The notes under the pieces are model-generated. The model was not told the origin of the DNA, made no database searches, and saw nothing but the letters and a program-made list of their open reading frames with translations. From Clostridiales bacterium (GTDB taxonomy: Bacteria; Bacillota; Clostridia; Lachnospirales; Lachnospiraceae): 36,308 bases of DNA. Below, one piece after another: positions 14,783-23,155 of the stretch. Position numbers and translations under genes: made by a program. Where the stretch lies: assembly GCA_029006795.1 (NCBI GenBank), contig JAQXGQ010000043.1, forward strand, positions 1 through 36,308, in the 5' to 3' direction. The first letter of the stretch is position 1; each line of letters begins with the position of its first letter.

Positions 14783-17145
14783 TGGAAGAAAAAAATCAAT
14801 CTGCATCGATACAACCCGTTGCACAAAAGGTTCTATACGACAGCGGAAATGAACTTGCCGCTTATGCCGCAAAACAAATCAATTATCATGTAATGGGTTA
14901 CTATCCCATCACTCCTTCCACCCAGATTGCAGAAAACTTAGACCTTATGGGAGCAGAAGGGCTTCATCAGGTAAAGCTGATTGCCGCAGAAGGAGAACAC
15001 AGCGCTGCCGGTATCTGCTACGGTGCATCCGCCGGAGGAGGAAGAGTTTTTAATGCCACCAGCGCCAACGGACTTTTATATGCTCTAGAACAATTTCCGG
15101 TACAATCCGGCACAAGAATGCCTATGGTTATGAACGTGGCATGTCGTACTGTCTCAGGTCCTCTTTGTATCAAAGGTGACCACAGTGATGTCATGTATCT
15201 GTTAAATACCGGCTGGATCATTCTCTTTGCCGACTCTCCCCAGATGGTCTACGATTTTAACCTGATTGCCTTAAAACTAGCGGAAAAAGTAAGTCTTCCC
15301 GTCGTTGTGGCATTTGACGGTTTTTTTACCAGCCATCAGAAACAGAAATGCTTTGTCTTTGAGGACGATAAAACCGTACAGGACTATATCGGCCCCAAAT
15401 TAACCCGTGATAACCCGGACATTTCTGCTTTTGCTAAGGAAACCTCCACCGGAGAAAATTGTTTTTACAGCGTGCTTGATTTCGACCACCCGATTTCTGT
15501 GGGTTCCTATATGAATGAACCGGATATTATCAACAACCGTTACCAGCTTTCTCTTGCAATGGATGAAGCCTACCGGAAACTGCCCGCTTTGTTTGAAGAA
15601 TTTTTCCTGCTCTCCGGCAGAAAACATGACCTTGTCACCGGTTATCAATACGAAGATGCCGATATCCTGCTCTTTCTTCTCGGTTCTTCCTACCACACTG
15701 CTATGGTCGCAGTGGACAAGCTGCGGGAACGGGGCATCAAAGCCGGAGTTGTGACCCTTCATGTGCTGCGTCCTTTTCCAGCCGAAGAACTGCGTCGCAT
15801 CTGTGCCAATGCAAAAACCATCATCGCAGCCGACCGTCAGGACAGCTACGGTGCCGGGGGCGGTAATATGTCCTTAGAACTAAAGGCAGCTCTCCAGAAT
15901 ATGCCGGACATGGATCATCACATCAAGGTACTGTCCCGCATTTACGGACTTGGCGGAAAGGATTTCTATGTGGAGGATGCCCTTGCTCTCTTTGAAGAAG
16001 CCATTTCCGGCTCAGCAAAGGATTTCGAATATTACGGTGTTACCCCCGGCACAACGGAACACTCTGTTTGCACCGCCGATAATTCCGGGCATGGTATCAA
16101 GCAGCCACAGTATTTCGCTCCGCTGACAAGGGAAGACACCGTAAAAGGTATTACCACCTGCACCTTTGACCACGAACAGGGAAAAATGGTAGTAAAAGGC
16201 GGTCTTTTAAAGGATGCCACCGCCATGCCAAAACGTCTTGCTCCCGGACACGGTGCCTGCCCCGGTTGCGGGATTCCTATCAATCTAAACCTGCTTTTAA
16301 TGGGAATTGAAGGAAATGTTGTTCTGCTGTTTCAGACCGGTTGTGGCATGGTTGTCACCACCGCCTACCCAAAAACCGCATTCCGCATTCCTTACCTTCA
16401 CAACCTGTTTCAGAACGGTGCCGCCACCCTAAGCGGTCTTGTGGAAGTTTTTCACGAAAGACAGCGGCGCGGGGAATACCCAGAAGGCGATATTACCTTT
16501 ATTATGGTCAGCGGCGACGGCGGTATGGATATCGGCATGGGTTCTGCCATCGGCACTGCCTTAAGAAACCATCACTTGATTTTGTTTGAGTATGACAACG
16601 GCGGCTATATGAACACCGGCTATCAGCTTTCCTACTCTACACCTATGGGTGCTAAAAGTTCCACCTCCCATTTAGGTAAATCTCAGTACGGAAAAACTTT
16701 TTTTCACAAGGATATGCCGGAAATCATGGCGGCAACCCATCTTCCCTATGTGGCGACGGTAGCGGAAAGCAATCCTGGTGACTTTATCAAAAAAGCCGCA
16801 AAAGCCGCCGCATACGCAAAAGATTTCGGCACGGCTTATGTAAAGGCACTTTCTGCCTGTCCCTTAAACTGGGGCGATAACCCAAAAGAAGAGCGCAACG
16901 TAATTTCTGCGGCTGTAGATTGCTGTTATTTTCCGCTCTATGAAATAGAACGCGGCATTACCGCACTAACTTATGACCCAGAGAAAAACAAAAAGAAAAT
17001 CCCAGTCTCTGAATGGCTTGGTATGATGGGCAGAACAAAACATCTTGTCAAAGCAGAATACGCTTCCATCACCGACGACATTCAGGCAGAGGTAGACCGC
17101 CGCTTCGCCCGATTGAAGGCCAGAGCAGAACACCCATTATTGTAA
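14782..17145 (+). CDS. 2-oxoacid:ferredoxin oxidoreductase, alpha-beta fusion subunit
   Basis: A 787-residue fusion. The first half is the alpha domain with YYPITPSTQIAE and AEGEHSAAG; its CoA/TPP-pyrimidine region ends near residue 400. The second half is the TPP-binding beta domain: GHGACPGCG near 490, QTGCGM near 519, SGDGGMDIGMGSAIGTALR near 577 with the downstream asparagine in EYDNGGYMNTG, and ALSACPLNWG near 691. The cysteines of CPGC, TGCG and SACP fit the four ligands of the proximal [4Fe-4S] cluster in PFOR. All catalytic elements are present. With the upstream gene it gives a complete enzyme from two polypeptides, an arrangement unlike one-chain PFOR or four-chain POR. Confidence 0.89.
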   Translation: MEEKNQSASIQPVAQKVLYDSGNELAAYAAKQINYHVMGYYPITPSTQIAENLDLMGAEGLHQVKLIAAEGEHSAAGICYGASAGGGRVFNATSANGLLYALEQFPVQSGTRMPMVMNVACRTVSGPLCIKGDHSDVMYLLNTGWIILFADSPQMVYDFNLIALKLAEKVSLPVVVAFDGFFTSHQKQKCFVFEDDKTVQDYIGPKLTRDNPDISAFAKETSTGENCFYSVLDFDHPISVGSYMNEPDIINNRYQLSLAMDEAYRKLPALFEEFFLLSGRKHDLVTGYQYEDADILLFLLGSSYHTAMVAVDKLRERGIKAGVVTLHVLRPFPAEELRRICANAKTIIAADRQDSYGAGGGNMSLELKAALQNMPDMDHHIKVLSRIYGLGGKDFYVEDALALFEEAISGSAKDFEYYGVTPGTTEHSVCTADNSGHGIKQPQYFAPLTREDTVKGITTCTFDHEQGKMVVKGGLLKDATAMPKRLAPGHGACPGCGIPINLNLLLMGIEGNVVLLFQTGCGMVVTTAYPKTAFRIPYLHNLFQNGAATLSGLVEVFHERQRRGEYPEGDITFIMVSGDGGMDIGMGSAIGTALRNHHLILFEYDNGGYMNTGYQLSYSTPMGAKSSTSHLGKSQYGKTFFHKDMPEIMAATHLPYVATVAESNPGDFIKKAAKAAAYAKDFGTAYVKALSACPLNWGDNPKEERNVISAAVDCCYFPLYEIERGITALTYDPEKNKKKIPVSEWLGMMGRTKHLVKAEYASITDDIQAEVDRRFARLKARAEHPLL

Positions 17146-17171
17146 ATTTCAATATAAAAAGGAGTCATTTT

Positions 17172-17783
17172 ATGTCTGTAGATTTTAAAAACAGTGTTAC
17201 CCGTGAAAACCTCATGCGCGCTTTTGCAGGAGAGAGCCAGGCAAGAAACCGCTATACCATTGCTGCAAACCAGGCAAAAAACGCAGACCTGTATGTGATT
17301 TATTCGGTTTTCAACTTTACCGCAGAGCAGGAGCGGGAACATGCCGAGATTTTTTACAATCACTTAAGTGAGTTAGGAGGCACCAGTATTCAAATTGACG
17401 GTGCCTATCCGGTGGATATCAGTCAGGACGTGGCAAAACTCTTACGTTTTGCCCAGCATAATGAATATGAGGAACATGATGACGTTTACCTGCATTTTGC
17501 TGAAAAAGCAAAAGAAGAGGGCTTTCCAAGAATCGCTGCCTCCTTCCAGCAGATTGCCCAGATTGAAAAGACCCACGGTGACCGTTTCGGCATGTTTGCA
17601 GAATTGCTAGAACAGAATAAACTTTTCGTCTCTGATGTGGAGACTGCATGGATGTGTCTCGAATGTGGCAACATTTATCGTGGCAAAGCCGTACCGAGAG
17701 AATGCCCGGTATGCCACAGCAACCGGGGTTATTTTGTGCGATTAGAATTAGCACCTTTTACCGGGACATTGGCAGCCTCATAA
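17172..17783 (+). CDS. rbr: Rubrerythrin
   Basis: A 203-residue non-heme iron protein that reduces hydrogen peroxide in anaerobes. The N-terminal ferritin-like domain has the diiron ligands in GESQARNRY, TAEQEREHAEIF and AQIEKTHGDRF; the C-terminal rubredoxin domain has CLECGNIYRG and CPVCHSNRGYF for one Fe(SCys)4 site. AAGGAG precedes the ATG at 17172. It lies 26 bp after the oxidoreductase gene and before a terminator, so it is probably co-transcribed and protects the oxygen-sensitive Fe-S enzyme. Electron donor not visible. Confidence 0.93.
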   Translation: MSVDFKNSVTRENLMRAFAGESQARNRYTIAANQAKNADLYVIYSVFNFTAEQEREHAEIFYNHLSELGGTSIQIDGAYPVDISQDVAKLLRFAQHNEYEEHDDVYLHFAEKAKEEGFPRIAASFQQIAQIEKTHGDRFGMFAELLEQNKLFVSDVETAWMCLECGNIYRGKAVPRECPVCHSNRGYFVRLELAPFTGTLAAS

Positions 17784-17810
17784 AGAATTTTCACAAAACT
17801 ATGATACGGA

Positions 17811-17856
17811 TATGGGCAGCAACCGAAAAACTCTGGTGCTGCCCATAATCCTTTTT
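17811..17856 (+). terminator. Terminator after rubrerythrin
   Basis: An 11-bp perfect stem (TATGGGCAGCA at 17811-17821 with 17837-17847) closes a 15-nt loop and is followed by ATCCTTTTTT. It ends the oxidoreductase-rubrerythrin operon, convergent with the DUF998 gene. Confidence 0.85.
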
Positions 17857-17859
17857 TCT

Positions 17860-18486
17860 TTATTTCATTCCTCTGAACTGGTAAATTCCAAGTACAGCAT
17901 TAAAGCCTGTTGCTGACATTACGCTAAATCTTTCCACTACTCCAAAATATTCTTTTGGTACAATATTGGTTCCTATCGCCCCAATAAACATAAGTCCCAA
18001 AGCCATTGTTGCAAAAACCGCTAAGGAAACAAACTGTTTCTTTCTATAGCCGCCCACCATAATCAATATCATTGATGCAATAGAAAGTAATACTACAAGC
18101 ACTGTTACTATTAAATGGCAGAAGTCCTGAAATCCTCCAACGTTTTCTGCATCCACCAAAGGAAACATTCGATATCCTACACTGGAAATCCAATTCATTA
18201 CCACATATAAATAGATGCCCACACGGAGACATTGATTCAGTTTACCTTGTATATAAAGAACTAAAATAGTAACTGATACGATACCGCAAATATCATACAA
18301 GGCAGAAATCTGAGTCCAAAGCATTTTTGAAGGCGCAACTACTGCACTTAAGTCACTCACTGCCTGGGCACGCCAGTCATACCCCGGGTATGCAAGTGGT
18401 GAAAATACCACTGCTGCAACATAAGACAAAAAACTGATTACACCTAATAACCCAAACCATTGTATTAACTCTTTCTTTTCTTTCAT
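17860..18486 (-). CDS. DUF998 family membrane protein
   Basis: A 208-residue protein with about six hydrophobic helices. SPLAYPGYDWRAQAVSDLSA in the first outer loop and GYRMFPLVD are typical of DUF998 proteins, whose function is not established. A ribosome binding site (AAAAGGAG) precedes the ATG. It lies 18 bp after a shortened TetR-type gene, and such pairs usually mean that the TetR protein regulated this gene. Confidence 0.8.
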   Translation of the reverse strand: MKEKKELIQWFGLLGVISFLSYVAAVVFSPLAYPGYDWRAQAVSDLSAVVAPSKMLWTQISALYDICGIVSVTILVLYIQGKLNQCLRVGIYLYVVMNWISSVGYRMFPLVDAENVGGFQDFCHLIVTVLVVLLSIASMILIMVGGYRKKQFVSLAVFATMALGLMFIGAIGTNIVPKEYFGVVERFSVMSATGFNAVLGIYQFRGMK

Positions 18487-18504
18487 TTCAATCTTATCTC
18501 CTTT

Positions 18505-18711
18505 TTAAACCTCTGTTTTTTTATACAATGTCTCAAATTGCTCCACATGTTTTTTTAACAGTTCTAATGCCTCTTCTTCTCTCTCCGGCTGCCTGTCACA
18601 CATTGCAATTAGCAGATAAAGGTCTGCCATTTCTCCCACACTTACCGCATCATAGCCTTTTGTTGAAAATAGCGTTAATGCTTCTTCTATTATTTTTTGT
18701 TTTGTATTCAT
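18505..18711 (-). pseudogene. TetR-family regulator, collapsed by an in-frame internal deletion
   Basis: The 68-residue frame begins as a normal TetR DNA-binding domain (MNTKQKIIEEALTLFSTKGY then DAVSVGEMAD) and jumps at about residue 30 to what reads as a TetR C-terminal helix (LYLLIAMCDRQPEREEEALELLKKHVEQF). The recognition helix and most of the ligand domain, roughly 120 residues of a usual 190, are missing while the frame stays open. It cannot bind DNA as a normal TetR. It is upstream of the DUF998 gene, its probable former target. An alternative is a genuine small protein of unknown role. Confidence 0.65.
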
Positions 18712-18730
18712 TTCTTTCTATGATCTCTGC

Positions 18731-18763
18731 TTTTAAAAAGGGTGTCCTCCTAACAGACACCCT
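18731..18763 (-). terminator. Terminator after the 266-residue hypothetical gene
   Basis: On the minus strand AGGGTGTC pairs with GACACCCT around a short loop (18763-18739) and is followed by TTTTTAAAAG. It lies 15 bp after the gene's stop and separates it from the TetR remnant. Confidence 0.8.
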
Positions 18764-18777
18764 CACTCTTCCCTGTT

Positions 18778-19578
18778 CTATTGCATTGCATTTACTTCTG
18801 CCGCACATTTTTCTATCTTCTTTACAACTTCCATATCATTAACACTCACCACTTTTGCAGAATACCCCATCTGATAGGCTTCTTTCTCTCCCAAAACATA
18901 TTTTCCACCAGCATTTAACAATATTTCCGGCTGTGTTACATCCATAGAAAAGAGAACCTCCCTTAACTGCCCATTCACATCTATGCTGTAAACAATACTC
19001 GCATTCTTATAGCTGGTATCTTCATACTGCTGATAAGAAATCTCCTGCATCCTTTCATCCTGTCTCTCCGCTTCTAACAATGCAAGAAAATCCTGTTTAT
19101 GTTCTTCAAGAACATCGTCACACACTGTAAATATAATTTTTTTACATTCTTCTTCCTCTAAATACTCTGTCTCTGCAATATCATCTACACCAAGCGGAAA
19201 TTCTGTAATAATGTTAATTCCCGGCACACTGCTGCTCGTCTCCACTGTCTCCCAACCGCTCTGTCCATCGCTCATCCATTCTTCGCTGCCGCTAAAAAAT
19301 CGTTTCCAAAATACCACCATGCCGTCATCATCCTGAACGGATAATTCTTCTAACCAGTTTTCTGTCAATAAATCCACCCATATTTTCTGGGTCGTCTCCT
19401 CGCCCCTTGTAAAAGAAACCAGCTCATACTGCACATTATCTGCCCGGCGCAGATTCCGCATGGCATCCATCACCATTCCCATTTCCTCACTGGCAACACC
19501 GCCTGCCACCATTGCCTGTAAAAACAACATTCCCGTCACCACTGCAACTCCGATTGCCTGAACTGCTCTTTTATTCAT
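18778..19578 (-). CDS. Secreted or membrane-anchored protein of unknown function
   Basis: A 266-residue protein with an N-terminal hydrophobic segment (AIGVAVVTGMLFLQAMVAGG) acting as signal peptide or anchor; there is no lipobox cysteine. The rest is acidic and looks like an extracytoplasmic beta-rich domain: repeated tests of the type KIWVDLLTENWLEEL and IVYSIDVNGQLREVLFSMDV resemble LolA/LppX-like or DUF6612-type folds, but the match is only an impression. GGGAGG precedes the ATG and a terminator follows, so it is monocistronic. Function not recognised. Confidence 0.7.
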   Translation of the reverse strand: MNKRAVQAIGVAVVTGMLFLQAMVAGGVASEEMGMVMDAMRNLRRADNVQYELVSFTRGEETTQKIWVDLLTENWLEELSVQDDDGMVVFWKRFFSGSEEWMSDGQSGWETVETSSSVPGINIITEFPLGVDDIAETEYLEEEECKKIIFTVCDDVLEEHKQDFLALLEAERQDERMQEISYQQYEDTSYKNASIVYSIDVNGQLREVLFSMDVTQPEILLNAGGKYVLGEKEAYQMGYSAKVVSVNDMEVVKKIEKCAAEVNAMQ

Positions 19579-19630
19579 GGACTTTTCCTCCCATGCCTAA
19601 GACTATGTTTCCCCGCAAATTACTACTTCT

Positions 19631-19659
19631 ATGCTATCATTTTTTTCACGGAAATACAA
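19631..19659 (-). promoter_or_regulatory. Candidate promoter of the secreted hypothetical protein
   Basis: On the minus strand TTGTAT (19659-19654) and TAGCAT (19636-19631) are spaced 17 nt, about 50 bp upstream of the start at 19578. It is the best sigma-A match in the 85-bp gap after the HAD gene. Confidence 0.4.
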
Positions 19660-19663
19660 TCAT

Positions 19664-20482
19664 TTACAGCAATCTAAGTCTCTCAAATGCGTGCAGAATT
19701 CCATCTTCATCAATATGATCTGTTACCATGTCGGCAAGAGCCTTGACATCCTCCCTTGCGTTTCCCATCGCAACGCTGATTCCGGCAAACTCCATCATCT
19801 GCAAGTCATTCGGCCCGTCACCGATGGCAATACAATTTTCTCTTGAAACTCCCACATGCTTTAAGTAAATTTCCATTCCGGTGGATTTATTAATGCCATT
19901 GATACCGATTTCTCCCGCAAACTCATCCATTCCATCTAAGCTGATTGCCACCGCATCAAAATAGGGCAGCAAATCCTTGTGTACTTTTTCCACAGGAAAA
20001 GGTGCACCATAATAGATAATCTTTTCATTCTTTTCATTTTTCCAGGGTTCTTCCGTCACGTGCATATTTCCACTGAGACGTTCTAATCTCTCTTTGCTCA
20101 TCCCAAACTCTTCATACGCCTTAAGCATTCCGTCACAGCTGCGCTGATTTAACACCACACCGTCATCTGCCTGAAAGCAAAATAAAAACCCGTTTTCCTC
20201 TAAGTAGTCATATACACTTTTTCGATGTTCTTCATCAATATAAGCATGATATATCTCTTTCCCGTCTGCAATCACAAACACGCCCGCTCCACCTACAATC
20301 CCGGAAAATCCTAAATTAAGCAGACTATCATAAATCTGAAACCGGCTCCTCCCACTGCAGACCACCATCTTATGCCCCTTTGCCTGAGCTGTCTTTACGG
20401 CATATTGGGCAGATTCCGGTATTTCTCCTTTGGAATTTACCATCGTTCCATCCACATCTAAAAATACTACTTTTTCTTCCAT
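19664..20482 (-). CDS. Cof-type HAD-IIB phosphatase
   Basis: A 272-residue haloacid-dehalogenase hydrolase. Motif I is FLDVDGTMV at the N-terminus, motif II is VVCSGRS, the conserved lysine is in NKSTGMEIYLKHVG, and motif III/IV is AIGDGPNDLQMMEFAGISVAMGNA. The large IIB cap lies between motifs II and III. It removes phosphate from small sugar or nucleotide phosphates; the exact substrate is unknown. It follows the HD-GYP gene by 30 bp with a hairpin between them. Confidence 0.9.
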   Translation of the reverse strand: MEEKVVFLDVDGTMVNSKGEIPESAQYAVKTAQAKGHKMVVCSGRSRFQIYDSLLNLGFSGIVGGAGVFVIADGKEIYHAYIDEEHRKSVYDYLEENGFLFCFQADDGVVLNQRSCDGMLKAYEEFGMSKERLERLSGNMHVTEEPWKNEKNEKIIYYGAPFPVEKVHKDLLPYFDAVAISLDGMDEFAGEIGINGINKSTGMEIYLKHVGVSRENCIAIGDGPNDLQMMEFAGISVAMGNAREDVKALADMVTDHIDEDGILHAFERLRLL

Positions 20483-20504
20483 TTCTTTCCCTTTCTTGCA
20501 AAAT

Positions 20505-20526
20505 AGCCGGCATTAACATGCCGGCT
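20505..20526 (-). terminator. Hairpin overlapping the HD-GYP stop codon
   Basis: A perfect 9-bp stem AGCCGGCAT/ATGCCGGCT with a 4-nt loop that contains part of the HD-GYP stop. On the minus strand it is followed by ATTTTGC, a weak T-tract, so it may terminate partly or stabilise the upstream message before the HAD gene. Confidence 0.5.
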
Positions 20527-21586
20527 TTATCATCTCTAAACGCTCTAATTCTAATTCTTCCTGAGAAACTTCTCCCTGCCATTCCGGATCTTGGATGGTA
20601 ATATTTAAATTTCCCTTTTCCGCTAAATCTATCATATTTCCATCAAACAGACGTACTATCGGACGCAGATTATGTATCCCCGAATTTTCGTAAATAATAC
20701 CGCTTCTTCCATCCGTAAGTTTAACTTCTGTTCCCTTCGGATAAAATGGAACATATTTAAGCAGCTGATCCACTACCTTCCTGTCAAACATTGTTCCGCT
20801 GCCTCCCATGAGATATTCCGCTGCCTCTCTCGGCGAATAAGGATTTTTATATGGACGTTTTGAAATCAATGCGTCGTAAACATCTGCTACATGGAGGATT
20901 CGTGTAAACAGGGTATGCTTCTCTAATTGCAGTCCTCTCGGATAACCACTTCCATCCACATTTTCATGGTGAAACAGCACTGCTACCTTCACCTTCGCGG
21001 AAATATCAAATCGGTCACGGATTATCTCATAAGACCTTGTAGAATGAGTTTTCATTATCTCATATTCTTTCGAGGTCAAACGCTCCGACTTATTTAAAAT
21101 TTCAAGCGGAATTTTCACCTTTCCTAAGTCATGCAGTAGCGCTGCCAACACCAGACTGCCAAGATCCTCTTCCTTTAAATGCAACCCTAATCCAATCACA
21201 CCACAAATTGCAGCCACATTAACCGAATGTGCATAAGTATAATCATCATAGGAGCGCAAATCCATAAGATTAAGTGACACTGCTCCATTTGCCAACAATT
21301 CCGATACCATCTTCTTAGCAATGTCATGGCAGCCATCCACATCACAGTTTCTGACACACTCCATTCCTGAATTACGAAGTTCTGGCGAAATAACACTTTC
21401 CACTTCTATTCCTTCTGAGATTTTATCTGTAATATAAACACCATCAAATCCGTATTCCTTTAATTTATGAATATATTTTTCTGTCAGGCACATATCTCCA
21501 TTGACCAATATTCGACCACAATCATCATACAAACTATTTGCCAACTGCATTCCTGGCTTTGCATTCCTTAAAGATACGTATCTCAT
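20513..21586 (-). CDS. HD-GYP domain protein, probable cyclic-di-GMP phosphodiesterase
   Basis: A 357-residue protein. Residues 1-100 are a DUF3391-like N-terminal domain (SLRNAKPGMQLANSLYDDCG). The HD-GYP domain then shows H120, HDLGKVKIP with the HD pair at 152-153, KTHSTRSYEII near 180, HHENVDGSGYP at 206-216 with the GYP signature, and HVADVYDAL. All metal ligands appear intact, so it should degrade cyclic-di-GMP. A C-terminal PilZ-like or beta segment (KGTEVKLTDGRSGIIYENSG) follows. AAGGAGG precedes the ATG at 21586, chosen over 21601. Together with the chemoreceptor it hints at a motile or surface-sensing lifestyle. Confidence 0.88.
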   Translation of the reverse strand: MRYVSLRNAKPGMQLANSLYDDCGRILVNGDMCLTEKYIHKLKEYGFDGVYITDKISEGIEVESVISPELRNSGMECVRNCDVDGCHDIAKKMVSELLANGAVSLNLMDLRSYDDYTYAHSVNVAAICGVIGLGLHLKEEDLGSLVLAALLHDLGKVKIPLEILNKSERLTSKEYEIMKTHSTRSYEIIRDRFDISAKVKVAVLFHHENVDGSGYPRGLQLEKHTLFTRILHVADVYDALISKRPYKNPYSPREAAEYLMGGSGTMFDRKVVDQLLKYVPFYPKGTEVKLTDGRSGIIYENSGIHNLRPIVRLFDGNMIDLAEKGNLNITIQDPEWQGEVSQEELELERLEMIKPAC

Positions 21587-21611
21587 GAGATCCTCCTTCA
21601 TTATATAAAGA

Positions 21612-21679
21612 AATGTATCAGCTTAATCCTCAGAAGTCAACACAATCTGCTATTTTATACTTTTTTGCGATTTTGTCAA
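21612..21679 (-). promoter_or_regulatory. Two candidate promoters for the HD-GYP/HAD unit
   Basis: On the minus strand TTGACA (21679-21674) with TAAAAT (21657-21652) at 16-nt spacing, and TTGACT (21640-21635) with TACATT (21617-21612) at 17-nt spacing. Both are well placed upstream of the start at 21586 and diverge from the T-box promoter. Confidence 0.55.
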
Positions 21680-21713
21680 TTTTTATTTCAAATTATTTGG
21701 TAAAATTTTTTTC

Positions 21714-21743
21714 TTGACAAATTTGTTTTCTTGAATTTATAAT
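21714..21743 (+). promoter_or_regulatory. Promoter of the T-box aldolase-tyrS operon
   Basis: TTGACA at 21714-21719 and TATAAT at 21738-21743 with 18-nt spacing are both consensus sigma-A elements. Transcription would start near 21750, just before the T-box leader. Confidence 0.75.
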
Positions 21744-21749
21744 GTCGTT

Positions 21750-22084
21750 AATTGAAGCAGAAAAACAGCTTTGACGGGAAGAAGTAAGAATAAGAAAGAC
21801 CAAACAGAAAGCAGCCGGCCGATGAGAGGCGCATGGAACCCTTGTTACGAATACATCCCTGAGCTTCACACCGAACATTATTTTCCTGCCTGATGACAGA
21901 TAGTGGATTTAGGACTGTCTGCACCGATGCAGATTTTTTCAGTAGGCTGTGACGTAGTGGTGCACGTTAAAGACACCGGAGTGTTGTCAGACACTCGCTG
22001 AGACAGACAGTGTGAGCTGTTTGTGAACAAAGGTGGTAACACGAGTTTATACCCTCGTCCTTTTAACAGGACGGGGGTTTTTTT
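21750..22084 (+). ncRNA. T-box riboswitch, tyrosine specific
   Basis: The leader has the elements of a T-box in order: a 5' GGGAAGAAGTAAGAA segment with the AGTA motif, a stem I region whose specifier loop reads GAA-TAC-A with UAC (Tyr) at 21852-21854, the antiterminator T-box AAGGTGGTAACACGAG at 22029-22045, and a terminator stem CCCTCGTCC/GGACGGGGG (22052-22060 with 22069-22077) followed by seven T residues. The ACGAG of the T-box can pair with CTCGT of the terminator arm. Uncharged tRNA-Tyr would stabilise the antiterminator and switch on the aldolase and tyrS genes downstream. The tyrosine codon and the downstream synthetase agree. Confidence 0.92.
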
Positions 22085-22143
22085 ATTCTGAAACTGAATT
22101 TTTTCAAAAACAAAACAATAGCACTCTAAAAAGGGGGATACTT

Positions 22144-23118
22144 ATGAAAAATTTATCCAATTTAATGACCTATCGTTCCGATGTAAAAGTGGTAGATGCC
22201 ACTCTGCGAGACGGCGGGCTGGTAAATGACTTTTTCTTTACCGATGATTTTGTGAAAACTTTGTACCAGACAAACCAGAAAGCCGGTGTTGACTACATGG
22301 AATTCGGCTACAAGGCTTCCAAAGAAATGTTTGACGAAAGCAAATTCGGAAAATGGAAATTCTGTAAAGATGACGACATCCGCGCTATCGTCGGTGAAAA
22401 ATCCTCCGATGTAAAGGTTGCCGTTATGGCAGATGTCGGACGCTGTGATTACAAAAATGACATTGTAAACCGCTCCGACAGTCCCATTGATTTAATCCGT
22501 GTGGCAACTTATTTAAATACCATTCCTGCTGCCGTAGACATGATTGAAGATGCCAAAAATAAAGGTTACGAAGTAAGCTGCAATATCATGGCTATTTCTA
22601 ACGGACAGGAAAGTGACCTTCGGGTAGCATTAGATATTCTCGGACAGTCTCCGGTTGATATTTTCTATATTGTTGACAGTTTCGGCTCCCTTTACCCGGA
22701 GCAGATTGCCCGCATTGCAGATGTCTATCTGGAATTTGCAGAGAAGTACGGTAAAAAAGTCGGCATTCATGCCCACAATAACCAGCAGTTAGCTTTTGCC
22801 AATACCATCGAAGCCGTAGGGGATGGTGTGGATTACTTAGATGCCACCTATGCCGCTATGGGACGCGGTGCCGGAAACTGCGCCATGGAACTGCTTCTCG
22901 GTTTCCTGCGCAATCCAAAATATAACGTTTATCCGGTTATCAAATTTATTGAGAACTATATGCGAAAATTACAAGACGAGGGTGTGGTCTGGGGATATGA
23001 TTTACAGTATCTTATGACCGGGCTTTTAAACCAGCACCCACGTACCGCTATTGAGTTTACCAAAAATAAACGAACCGATTACTCCGAGTTTTATAAGGAA
23101 ATTGTGGAACAGGACTAA
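22144..23118 (+). CDS. HMGL-like (DRE-TIM metallolyase) aldolase-domain protein
   Basis: A 324-residue protein of the HMG-CoA lyase / 4-hydroxy-2-oxovalerate aldolase superfamily. DATLRDGGLVNDF near residue 18 is the metal-binding DATLRDG motif, YMEFGYKAS follows, and GIHAHNNQQLAFAN contains the HxHNN metal ligands; YLDATYAAMGRGAGN is the late conserved loop. Members are sometimes misnamed H-NS in databases. The natural substrate is unknown. AAGGGGG precedes the ATG at 22144. It lies between a tyrosine T-box and tyrS, so its expression rises when tyrosine is short, suggesting a link with aromatic or 2-oxoacid metabolism (inference). Confidence 0.82.
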   Translation: MKNLSNLMTYRSDVKVVDATLRDGGLVNDFFFTDDFVKTLYQTNQKAGVDYMEFGYKASKEMFDESKFGKWKFCKDDDIRAIVGEKSSDVKVAVMADVGRCDYKNDIVNRSDSPIDLIRVATYLNTIPAAVDMIEDAKNKGYEVSCNIMAISNGQESDLRVALDILGQSPVDIFYIVDSFGSLYPEQIARIADVYLEFAEKYGKKVGIHAHNNQQLAFANTIEAVGDGVDYLDATYAAMGRGAGNCAMELLLGFLRNPKYNVYPVIKFIENYMRKLQDEGVVWGYDLQYLMTGLLNQHPRTAIEFTKNKRTDYSEFYKEIVEQD

Positions 23119-23155
23119 ATCGTGAAAAAAACTTAAATATTAGGAGGATTTCATT

